DNA of 64,000 nucleotides, from the NCBI GenBank assembly GCA_022836915.1, contig CP094668.1, positions 1,550,001 to 1,614,000 on the forward strand, given 5' to 3'. The notes beneath the pieces are model-generated. The model was not told the origin of the DNA. It saw nothing but the letters and a program-made list of their open reading frames with translations, and did no database searches. Origin of the DNA: Paenibacillus sp. OVF10. Its GTDB lineage: Bacteria > Bacillota > Bacilli > Paenibacillales > Paenibacillaceae. A program made the position numbers and the translations under genes. Position 1 is the stretch's first letter. Each line of letters opens with the position of its first letter. Shown in pieces: positions 56,665 to 64,000 of this stretch.

Positions 56665-57487
56665 ATCGAATCCTGTAGCAGAGTTGGAAATAGAAGAGTA
56701 CAACGAAATTGCTTCATATCTGGATGAGTATCCGGTTGAATTTCCATCCGAGATGGAGATTGACAAGACAATTAGAATACTGGATACATATATGCCAGAA
56801 CACATGAATGCTCACCTGAAACAAAAATCATCTGGGAATTCAGTTAAGGAATTGTTCCAGTTAGTTTATGGTGAGGTTGCTGTCTTCCACAAATCTTACT
56901 GGTTAGTCTGTTCAATGCTCTTGTTGTTCGGCTATTGGCTAGGTACCCACAGTACGACAGACCCGTACATGAGTGTGCTCTTTATAGTTCCTGTTCCATT
57001 TGTACTTGGTTTGCTAGAAGTTTTCAAAGGTCGAGATCAAGGATTAATGGAAATCGAACTGACCTGCAAAATTACAGCACAGCAACTGATGCTTACCCGT
57101 CTAATCGTAGTGCTTATTGGGAACATGGCGTTTGTTTTTTTGCTTAATTTACTTATATCAAGCGAAACAGGTATTTCCATATCATGGAGTGCTATCAGCC
57201 TTTCGTACACACAGCTTATGATCGCAGCAGGTACAAGTCTATGGCTCGCGATGCGTATCAGAGGTGGGACAGCCGTCAGTATCTTTTTAATTGTGTGGTT
57301 CGCACTGGTTTGGCTTGTACTAAGTAATCCCGAATTGAAGACTCTACTTCAAACGATCCAGCCCACAGTACTTATAGCGATGGCTCTATGCGGAGTCCTA
57401 CTATTAATCAGTCAGATCTATGAGATGGCAAGAAAATATACATTACAGACAGAAAGAGGTTACTCCTTTGATACTGACCATGGATAA
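56639..57487 (+). CDS. Membrane protein, probable anti-sigma factor
   Basis: A 282-residue protein. The first 80 residues are acidic and cytoplasmic (VAELEIEEYNEIASYLDEYP); six membrane helices follow (about 88-105, 113-130, 155-172, 190-208, 214-232, 240-258). No zinc-binding HxxxCxxC is seen, so it is not a ZAS anti-sigma. Its place between the sigma factor and the ABC ATPase corresponds to YxlC-YxlE in the sigY operon, hence the suggested role. ATG 56639 follows GGGAGGTG by six bases. Confidence 0.6.
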   Translation: MKSRGNGDESNPVAELEIEEYNEIASYLDEYPVEFPSEMEIDKTIRILDTYMPEHMNAHLKQKSSGNSVKELFQLVYGEVAVFHKSYWLVCSMLLLFGYWLGTHSTTDPYMSVLFIVPVPFVLGLLEVFKGRDQGLMEIELTCKITAQQLMLTRLIVVLIGNMAFVFLLNLLISSETGISISWSAISLSYTQLMIAAGTSLWLAMRIRGGTAVSIFLIVWFALVWLVLSNPELKTLLQTIQPTVLIAMALCGVLLLISQIYEMARKYTLQTERGYSFDTDHG

Positions 57488-58342
57488 CGTATCCAAGAAA
57501 TACAGGAACAAGTTGGCGGTAAAGAAGTCTCACTGGAACTATCCAGTGGTGGTGTTTACGGTCTCCTTGGGCCGAATGGAGCAGGGAAGACAACATTGCT
57601 TCGCATGATTGTAGACATTTCCAAGCCCACGTCTGGACAAATTTTGTTGAACGGGCGGTCTATCCAAAACATGGGAGACCGTTATCGAAGTTTGTTAGGC
57701 TACATGCCGCAACGATTTGGATTTTATAACCGATTCAGTGCTTATAAGTTTCTCATGTATATGTGCTCTTTGAAAGGGATCGGTATTAATCAAGCTTCAG
57801 CACGTGTGCAGGAAACGTTAGTGATGGTGGGCCTTGAAAATCAAGCACAACATAAAATCCGCACATTCTCCGAAGGAATGAAGCAGCGATTGGGAATTGC
57901 CCAAGCTTTGCTGAATGATCCACAAATTTTGATTCTTGACGAACCTACAGCTGGATTGGATCCCAAAGAGCGCATTCGATTTCGTAACATTATCGGCGAG
58001 CTGGGAAGAGATCGTATTGTAATGTTATCTACGCATATCATTTCTGATTTGGAGTTTTCATGTAAGGAGATGATTCTGATGAATGAAGGGCAGCTCATCG
58101 CCCATAATACTCCGGAAGAGATTATGAACCGGATGAAAAATACCGTATGGAAAGCGAAATTGAATTCGCAGCAACTTGCTGATCTTACCTCTCATTTCAA
58201 AGTAAGTGGTTTATCTTATGAGTCAGATGGAATCGTAGCCCGAATTCTGGCCAAAGAACAGCCTGTTCCGCAAGCCGTACCAGAATCACCTCGGCTTGAA
58301 GATGTGTATATGCACTATTTTGGAGAGGAGACGAAGTCTTGA
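57468..58342 (+). CDS. ABC transporter ATPase, YxlF-like (one frame break)
   Basis: A 291-residue ATPase. Walker A LLGPNGAGKTTLL near residue 40, signature FSEGMKQRLGIAQALL near 140, Walker B ILILDEPTAGLDP and the switch His in LSTHIIS. The C-terminal 60 residues are typical of export-type ATPases. The frame breaks at AAA 57521-57523; one A gives AVKEVSLELSSGGVYGLLGP. TTG 57468 (AAGAGG eight bases before) overlaps the previous gene; ATG 57480 is the alternative. It powers the permease that follows. Confidence 0.9.
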
Positions 58343-59406
58343 TTCGTTTAACTCAATTCGAGTTTTATAAAATTATAACGCGTAAAAGTATTGGTATAGC
58401 AATGTCTATGTTAATTGTTTTTCTAGTCGTATACTCTTTTTGGAGGCATCCTGGGATAATGGATGGTTCCGCTTTTTACAAACCTTATGAAGGTCCTATT
58501 ACAACAGAGAAGGTAAAAATCGCACATAATCAATATGATTCCATTTGGGATAGTACCAAAGGTAGATACCAGTATGGTGCATTTTACGATATTGTGTTTT
58601 TTTCTCCAGAAACGATGAAGAACAGCACACGATATGATGATCGTGGCAACATTTTGGAGCGAACAGTGAATGTATCCGAGATTTATTATAATAAACCTTG
58701 GGGCTACCTTCTGGAATACATTGATCAATTCGGTGTAGTTTTTATGATGATTATGATTCTGCTAGGGTTGGCTCCAGTATTTACCGAAGAATATGTACTA
58801 GGTACAGCATCACTACTGCGTAGCAGCAAAAGAGGCAAAAGCAAGCTCGTATCAGCAAAATGCATTGCTTCCATATTGTACGTTGTGATGTGTGTCGTTT
58901 TATTTACTGGGGTAAACTTGGTTTTATATTGGTTAAGGTTTGGTAATCTGGCTGGGGCGAATACTTCCATACAGAGCGTGGGCATGTATGTTTACAGCTT
59001 TGATTATGAGTTCTCACCGTATACTTTTACTGCTTTTCAATATTATTTAGTTCAATTGTTTACTCATATAGCAGGTAGCTTGGTCTTTGCATCTATTGTT
59101 TTACTGGTATCGGTCCTCAGTTCTACATCCTTTATAGCTATAATTACGAATACTTTGATAGTAGGTCTGCCATACTTGGCCTTTGACGTATTAAATTTGA
59201 ATTCGGGGTCAATAAAATGGGTCGAGAAATTTTCGATAAGTACCATGATACGGGTAACAGGGCTTTATCAAACACCAATAAACTATTCCTTATTCGGACT
59301 GAATATGTCTTATTTAACGTTATATATAGTTGTGATGGCTTTCATAACTGTTTCGACTATACTTGCCACATATCGTATATTCCACGGCCGGGAAGTGTTT
59401 TCTTGA
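58339..59406 (+). CDS. ABC transporter permease, YxlG-like
   Basis: A 355-residue membrane protein: one N-terminal helix (about 18-35), a 90-residue extracellular loop with many Tyr and Asp (DSIWDSTKGRYQYGAFYDIV), then five helices from about 133. TTG 58339 overlaps the ATPase stop by four bases. This arrangement fits ABC-2-type exporters used in peptide or envelope-stress resistance. The substrate is unknown; the sigma unit suggests a response to cell-envelope attack. Confidence 0.8.
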   Translation: MIRLTQFEFYKIITRKSIGIAMSMLIVFLVVYSFWRHPGIMDGSAFYKPYEGPITTEKVKIAHNQYDSIWDSTKGRYQYGAFYDIVFFSPETMKNSTRYDDRGNILERTVNVSEIYYNKPWGYLLEYIDQFGVVFMMIMILLGLAPVFTEEYVLGTASLLRSSKRGKSKLVSAKCIASILYVVMCVVLFTGVNLVLYWLRFGNLAGANTSIQSVGMYVYSFDYEFSPYTFTAFQYYLVQLFTHIAGSLVFASIVLLVSVLSSTSFIAIITNTLIVGLPYLAFDVLNLNSGSIKWVEKFSISTMIRVTGLYQTPINYSLFGLNMSYLTLYIVVMAFITVSTILATYRIFHGREVFS

Positions 59407-59440
59407 GTGAAGCCATGAGTAATTCCTTTTTAGAAATAAG

Positions 59441-59466
59441 GTTCGCAGTCACTGCGGACTTTTTTA
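59441..59466 (+). terminator. Intrinsic terminator of sigma/ABC unit
   Basis: GTTCGCAG TCA CTGCGGAC followed by TTTTTT, 34 bases after the permease stop. Confidence 0.8.
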
Positions 59467-59621
59467 TTTGCAGGAGTACTGGCACTATTTCCAATCTACT
59501 TACTCTTTTGATACAGTATCTGTAGGACATATCGGAGGTATATATTATGTATGGAACAATGTTTTCATGAATGGGTCATGGAGAACCGTGCCCCATATCG
59601 CTCTCGAGAGGAGTCCATCTA

Positions 59622-60098
59622 ATGAATGTGAATGATAAGGTGATCGAACAGCAGTCCCTTACCTTTGTGGGAATCAAACGAACGTTCTCTTGTGTGGATG
59701 GTGAGAATTTAAGAGAAATTCCTAAGATGTGGCAGGATGCTTTGGCAGACGGAATTGAGGAACGTTTAAACGGGTTCAATAACGGAGCTACTCCCGGTCT
59801 GGTGGGCATCTGTGTAGATCAGAGAGAGCTGCAGGACAATCAAATGGAGTACTGGATTGCTACCTCTCACTCTGGTGAAGTGCCTGAAGGTTTGGTGTCC
59901 ATCGAACTTCCCGCGTCCCATTGGGTTGTATTTGAAGCGGATGAATTAAAGCCGGAGGCGATACAACGGTTGTGGCACCATATTATGACAGAGTGGTTTC
60001 CTTCCACTTCATATAAGCATGCAGGGATTCCGGAACTTGAAGTGTATAGAGGTCACGGCACACCTCCCCAAGTCTGGATACCTGTAAAATCTGTGTGA
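59622..60098 (+). CDS. GyrI-like effector-binding protein
   Basis: A 158-residue protein with the GyrI-like/AraC effector-binding fold, free of any DNA-binding domain. Family stretches: LTFVGIKRTFSCVDGEN at the start, IASHSGEV-like WIATSHSGEVPEGL, and SHWVVFEADE with WHHIMTEWFPSTSY later. These bind or clear small toxic molecules. ATG 59622 follows GAGGAG by nine bases. It is the first of three short genes on this strand. Confidence 0.82.
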   Translation: MNVNDKVIEQQSLTFVGIKRTFSCVDGENLREIPKMWQDALADGIEERLNGFNNGATPGLVGICVDQRELQDNQMEYWIATSHSGEVPEGLVSIELPASHWVVFEADELKPEAIQRLWHHIMTEWFPSTSYKHAGIPELEVYRGHGTPPQVWIPVKSV

Positions 60099-60123
60099 GC
60101 AAAATTGAATTAGGAGGTCTACG

Positions 60124-60573
60124 ATGTTATCCAATAAAGTAATTGATCATTGCCAGGAGCAAGGCTGGTGGCATGAAGATGTTCCAGCAGCATACGAAGA
60201 AGCATTACGGAAGCTTGAGATTGATCTTCAGTCGGATTTCGCACAATTTTATTTACATGCAGAGGATGGACCGACTTTTTACAGCAGGCATCAGGAGTTG
60301 TATCAGATCTGCTGGTTTATGGAGAACACCGTATATATGGAAGACATGAATGTAGCACAGCTTACACTGGGACTTCCCGAGGCGTATATTCCACTGGACA
60401 GTTTTGAAGGTGAAGGTGGATTTTTCTACAACCGTCAGACGGGAGAAGTGGTGCTGGTGGAACTGGGCGAATCGATTGAACGGTTTCTTAATGGTGAGAG
60501 TGAGCCGCAGTGGGCTGATTTCAATGCTTTTCTGGAGTGGTATTTCGTCCTGGAGGAGGAGACGGTGCAATGA
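60124..60573 (+). CDS. SMI1/KNR4 (SUKH)-like protein
   Basis: A 149-residue protein with features of the SUKH fold: LEIDLQSDFAQFYLHAEDGP near residue 31, GGFFYNRQTGEVVLVELGE near 99, then FNAFLEWYFVLEE. SUKH proteins often serve as immunity proteins against nuclease or deaminase toxins, but stand-alone copies are common and no toxin gene is nearby. ATG 60124 follows AGGAGG by six bases. It overlaps the next start by four bases. Confidence 0.65.
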   Translation: MLSNKVIDHCQEQGWWHEDVPAAYEEALRKLEIDLQSDFAQFYLHAEDGPTFYSRHQELYQICWFMENTVYMEDMNVAQLTLGLPEAYIPLDSFEGEGGFFYNRQTGEVVLVELGESIERFLNGESEPQWADFNAFLEWYFVLEEETVQ

Positions 60574-61010
60574 AAGATCTGACACCGGAACATGCCGAAC
60601 TGGAGCGACAAATTGTAGAAACGGTAGAAGCCGGTAATGTGCTGGATGAGACGCAACAACATGAACAAGCACTTATCTATTATGATCAGGCATGGGGCAT
60701 GTTGCCCGAGCCTAAGATGGAATGGGAGATTGCAAGCTGGATCGCATCCTGTCATGCGAATGCACATATCGATCTGAAGCAGTATGAACTGGCGAAGCCG
60801 TGGGCTGGGATATCGTTAAGTACGCGGAGTTCGGATAGAAGTACGAGTCCGTTGATCGATCTCGGCATGATCTGCATGAGACTTGAGCAGCATGACGAGG
60901 CGTATTCGTATTTGCATCAGGCGTATGAGTTCGGCAAAGAGCGGGCATTCCAGGGAAGCCCAAGGGACGTGTTGAACTATTATAAGGAAGAGCGCGCCAA
61001 GCGTACCTAG
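60570..61010 (+). CDS. TPR-like protein coupled to SUKH gene
   Basis: A 146-residue helical protein with two or three TPR-like repeats (EQALIYYDQAWGMLPEP, AHIDLKQYELAKPW, DEAYSYLHQAYEFG). The ATGA overlap with the SUKH-like gene shows translational coupling, and the two proteins probably work together. The upstream reading at 60537 lies inside the SUKH gene and is rejected. Function unknown. Confidence 0.7.
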   Translation: MKDLTPEHAELERQIVETVEAGNVLDETQQHEQALIYYDQAWGMLPEPKMEWEIASWIASCHANAHIDLKQYELAKPWAGISLSTRSSDRSTSPLIDLGMICMRLEQHDEAYSYLHQAYEFGKERAFQGSPRDVLNYYKEERAKRT

Positions 61011-61035
61011 AGTGATTCCGACCATACCATGAAAC

Positions 61036-61085
61036 AAAAAGGGTACCCCGGTTTGGCCAAACATGACCACAGGAGTACCCTTTCG
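61036..61085. terminator. Intrinsic terminator between convergent genes
   Basis: AAAGGGTACCCC pairs with the later GGAGTACCCTTT across a loop of about 25 bases, with an A tract on one side and a T-containing tail on the other. Confidence 0.6.
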
Positions 61086-61130
61086 AGTTGAATATTCGTT
61101 TATTACTTATTACAGGATGTTCCACTTCAT

Positions 61131-61535
61131 CTAATCCGAAATGTTACGCGTATAGTATTCAATAATATCCTTACGACGGATAATACCGAGGAAGACACGA
61201 TCGACATCCACCACAGGCACAAAATTTTGGTCTGCTGCAAGTGTCAGCATATCCTCCATTTCAGCCTCAATGAATACACATTCATTATATACCCGATTGT
61301 TAATCTCATGGACTTGAACCTGATCCATCGTATCAAAAGTCAATCCGGGTGTATTTCGCATTTTCCATAACAAATCGCCTTCGGACAGGGTAGCAACATA
61401 TTTTCCATCCTGGTCAATCACGGGAATGGCGGTGTAGTGTTGCGATTCCAATTGCTCAATAGCATCTTTCATGGAAGCGGTAGACTTGATATAGGCCACT
61501 TCGGCTTTGGGGAGTAAAAAATAGCTGATTTCCAT
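61131..61535 (-). CDS. CBS-domain pair protein
   Basis: A 134-residue protein made of two CBS motifs (about 10-60 and 75-130): HYTAIPVIDQDGKYVATLSE and NFVPVVDVDRVFLGIIRRKD. CBS pairs bind adenine nucleotides; some small Bacilli members, such as DarB, bind c-di-AMP, but I cannot show that here. ATG 61535 follows AAGGAG by seven bases; ATG 61538 is possible. Confidence 0.85.
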   Translation of the reverse strand: MEISYFLLPKAEVAYIKSTASMKDAIEQLESQHYTAIPVIDQDGKYVATLSEGDLLWKMRNTPGLTFDTMDQVQVHEINNRVYNECVFIEAEMEDMLTLAADQNFVPVVDVDRVFLGIIRRKDIIEYYTRNISD

Positions 61536-61712
61536 CATCGGGCTCCTTTTCAGCCTTTTGCATAGCAAAAAAGCTTTAGTATGTAATCTCACTCTTCTTA
61601 TTTAAACATATTATGTGAGCTTTCGGCTATTTTTAATGATAAATTCGTCAGATTTGTTTCATTGTTTAAATGACTCTGGAAATCTATAGTGTATATTAGA
61701 GGTGATGTAACC

Positions 61713-63798
61713 ATGAAATCCAAACGTAAATTAATGTACGGACTGCTGCCCATCTTGTTTGCAGGTGGAATCGGAATGTATCTATACATGCAGAATAACA
61801 AAGAAGCAGAGGCCAAACCCCAGACTACCGTGAATCAGTACATAGAGCATCTGCAAAAAAAGAATTTGACCAGTTGTACACCTTGATGACACCTGCTTCG
61901 CTGCAAGAGTCGGGCATGAACAAGGAACAATTTGTTGAGAAATACAATGCGATCTATTCGGGTATGGAAGTATCCACCGTCAAAGCGGAGGTTAAGCCTA
62001 TGGATGTTGCCGAAACGGCTTCCGATGGCAGTAAGACCGATACAGAGAAACAAAACAAGGAAACGTATGAGGTCGATTATAATCTGCAACTGACAACTTT
62101 TTTGGGAGAAGTCAGTGAGACGCATACATTGAAACTGGTCCGGCAGGAGCTTGAGGACGGCAGCAAAAACTGGCAAATTAACTGGCAGCCGTCACTGATC
62201 CTGAATGACATGGTTAAGGGTAGTAAGGTACGAGTGAGGACACTGTTCCCGGATCGTGGAGACATTGTAGATCGTGATGGTTTGCCACTCGCTACCAAGG
62301 GAACGATGAATGAATGGGGCATTGTACCGGAGAAACTTGGTGATAACCCGGACCAGATGATTACCCGAATCGCGAGCCATTATCAGGTTTCGGAAGATGC
62401 CATTCATAAGGCGCTTGCTCAGACATGGGTGAAGCCGGAGTATTTTGTCCCGATTGGTTCAACGGAGGAGTTTGACGTGCCAGAATCTTTAAGCGGGGTT
62501 ACGATGCAAAGCAAGGAAATCCGTTATTATCCACTCGGCGAGGCGGCTGCGCACCTGATTGGTTACGTGCGCAAAGCCACCAAGGAAGATCTGGATAAGG
62601 ATACGGAAGGGTATTATCGTGCCGAGGATTGGATCGGTAAAGCGGGTTTGGAGCAGTCCATGGAGAAACAGCTGCGTGGTGAACGTGGTGGTCTGATCGA
62701 AATCACCGATGAATCCGGTAACTCCCGTTCTGAGCTTATTCGTAAGGATGCTGTAGATGGACAGAATGTTCAGCTGACGATTAGCTCCAAACAGCAAAAG
62801 AAACTGTATCAGACATTATCCAGCGGAGGAGACGCAGGTGCGATGGTTCTGATGAATCCGACGGACGGCAACCTGCTGGCGTTGGTTAGTGCGCCTTCCT
62901 ATAACCCGAACAAGATGGTTACAGGGCTTACTCAGGCAGAGTGGGATGCTTATTCGGCGAATGAGAAGCTTCCTTTTATCAACAGAGTCACTACCCGGTA
63001 TGCACCAGGATCAACCTTCAAAGCGATTACAGCCGCAGCGGGACTGATGGAGAAGGTGACCACAGCGGACAAAACACATGATATCTCTGGCTTGCAATGG
63101 CGCAAAAATGATAGTTGGGGCGGTTACTATGTTAAGCGTGTGAAGAGTTTATCCCCGGTTAACATGGTCGATGCTCTGGTGTACTCGGACAATATTTACT
63201 TTGCCATGGAAGCGATCGAGATGGGCAGCGCCAAGTTTATTGATGGGATCCAGAAGTTTGGTTTTGGCGATAACTTTGGACTGGATGAACTGTATCTGAA
63301 GCCAAGCCAATATGCCAATGAAGCACATCTGGATCTGTCGTCTGAGGTACTACTCGCTGATACGTCCTACGGGCAAGGGGAGATGTTGATGTCCCCGATT
63401 CATCTGGCATCGTCATTTACACCTTTTATTAATGAGGGAAACTGGTGAAACCTGTTCTGATCGAGGGAAAAGAAAGCACTGAGCCTGAGGTAATCATTAC
63501 TCCGGAAGCCGCAAATACGGTTAAGGATGCATTGGGAGAAGTTGTTTCCCGGCAGGGAGGTACCGCCCACTCCTTGAACTCAATTCCTGGGGGACTCGCG
63601 GGCAAGACAGGAACAGCGGAACTGAAAGCGAAGAAGGGAGAGAAGGGGCAGGAAAACGGATTTTTCGTAGTATTTGATACCGACTCTCCGACCTTCCTGT
63701 TATCCGCTGTAATTGAAGAGGTGAACGGCCGGGGCGGAAGCCACTATGTTGTGGATAAATTAAAGCCCTTTCTGGAAAAGTTGGAGATTTCGCAGTAA
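61713..63798 (+). CDS. Class B penicillin-binding protein, MecA/PBP3-like (two frame breaks)
   Basis: A 695-residue transpeptidase after repair. One membrane anchor (about 8-25), a MecA_N/NTF2-like domain (35-150), a PBP dimerisation domain (about 155-320, FPDRGDIVDRDGLPLA) and a transpeptidase domain with Ser434 in APGSTFKAIT, Ser492 in VYSDN and Lys632 in AGKTGTAE. It cross-links peptidoglycan outside the membrane. Breaks: A7 61855-61861 (repair gives LQKKEFDQLYTLMTPASLQ) and AAA 63439-63441 (repair gives INEGKLVKPVLIEGKE). ATG 61713 follows AGAGGTGA. Confidence 0.9.
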
Positions 63799-63836
63799 CT
63801 CTGATTTAATATATAGCCTCGCAAGCATAATAAATA

Positions 63837-63882
63837 ACCCGGTCACCATGTTATGGTTCTCACATGTGACCGGGCCTTTTTG
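63837..63882. terminator. Intrinsic terminator after PBP gene
   Basis: CCCGGTCAC / GTGACCGGG with a further CATGTTATG...CATGTG inner part, followed by CCTTTTTG, 39 bases after the stop. Confidence 0.8.
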
Positions 63883-64000
63883 TTTCATTTTATTCAATAT
63901 GGAATCATTTAATTCCGAGCAGTAATCACAAGTTGGAATATCACTAATTGTATTCAATTGACAGCGTATACGCGAGGTGTTATTTTGAGGTGGAATCTAT

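Noticed and set aside
541-63441. Programmed frameshifting or mass pseudogenisation as cause of the broken genes
   Set aside because: All breaks need the same +1 repair in unrelated genes without slippery-site context, and the repaired proteins keep every catalytic motif. True decay would also show stops and larger deletions, as in the relics at 14916-15206.
63760-63957. A 65-codon reading on the minus strand at the window end
   Set aside because: It crosses the terminator hairpin and the end of the penicillin-binding protein gene, with no ribosome site.
1-64000. CRISPR array, tRNA, rRNA, prophage, IS element or T-box/riboswitch
   Set aside because: Reading through the window showed no regular spaced repeats, no cloverleaf or rRNA stretches, no transposase, integrase or phage structural genes, and no leader with a riboswitch pattern I could recognise. 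A covariance-model scan was not possible here.

Overview
The window looks like a chromosomal segment of a Paenibacillus-type firmicute. Support for this: strong AGGAGG-type ribosome sites with frequent TTG/GTG starts, several intrinsic terminators between genes, catabolite-responsive (cre-like) boxes, YesM/YesN-type two-component systems beside LplA/B/C-type sugar importers, SLH-anchored and CAP-domain secreted proteins, and a SigY-like sigma/ABC module. I saw no rRNA, tRNA, IS element, prophage or CRISPR array. The species is inferred, not shown.

Layout. 1-2.4 kb: AraC regulator, GH27 alpha-galactosidase and a coupled zinc-ribbon protein. 2.9-5 kb: AlkD-like DNA repair protein and a DUF4317 protein. 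5.1-9.3 kb: a 1043-residue hybrid sensor with two kinase modules, overlapping a receiver-SARP/BTAD response regulator. 9.6-13.9 kb: AraC regulator divergent from a GH105/GH112 operon, probably for rhamnogalacturonan-derived oligosaccharides. 14-15.2 kb: a tiny protein that is 47 percent methionine, a small coiled-coil protein, and two decayed gene fragments. 15.2-24.1 kb: YesM/YesN sensor-regulator, cre box, ABC sugar importer (binding protein and two permeases) and a GH43 glycosidase. 24-35.4 kb: alpha/beta hydrolase with a MerR-type promoter, ArsR regulator with SulP transporter, RCC1-repeat secreted protein, APH-fold kinase, DUF4003 and DUF6713 proteins, amino-acid permease, PAF-acetylhydrolase-like enzyme. 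35.5-47.3 kb: MerR regulator, SDR oxidoreductase, transglutaminase lipoprotein, SnoaL protein, GH94 phosphorylase, GNAT, YgjP-like metallopeptidase, ArsR-controlled saccharopine-dehydrogenase-like protein, DUF1801. 47.5-55 kb: two paralogous CAP-domain secreted proteins flanking a membrane glycosyltransferase, a lipoprotein, a small orphan transcription unit and a second APH-fold kinase. 55.2-63.8 kb: unknown protein, ECF sigma/membrane protein/ABC module, GyrI-like, SUKH and TPR proteins, CBS protein and a MecA-like class B penicillin-binding protein.

The sequence carries an extreme load of reading-frame breaks. I count 33 in 23 genes. Every one is repaired by adding a single base, mostly in a run of the same base, and the repair restores family motifs, start/stop overlaps and stop-to-terminator spacing. 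I read this as systematic base-calling loss in the source assembly, so these genes are annotated as whole genes with the break marked.

Functional theme: plant-polysaccharide scavenging. Sensors detect extracellular sugar, the importer brings in oligosaccharides, and cytoplasmic GH105, GH112, GH43, GH27 and GH94 enzymes degrade them, two by phosphorolysis. Cre-like boxes sit at four of these loci.
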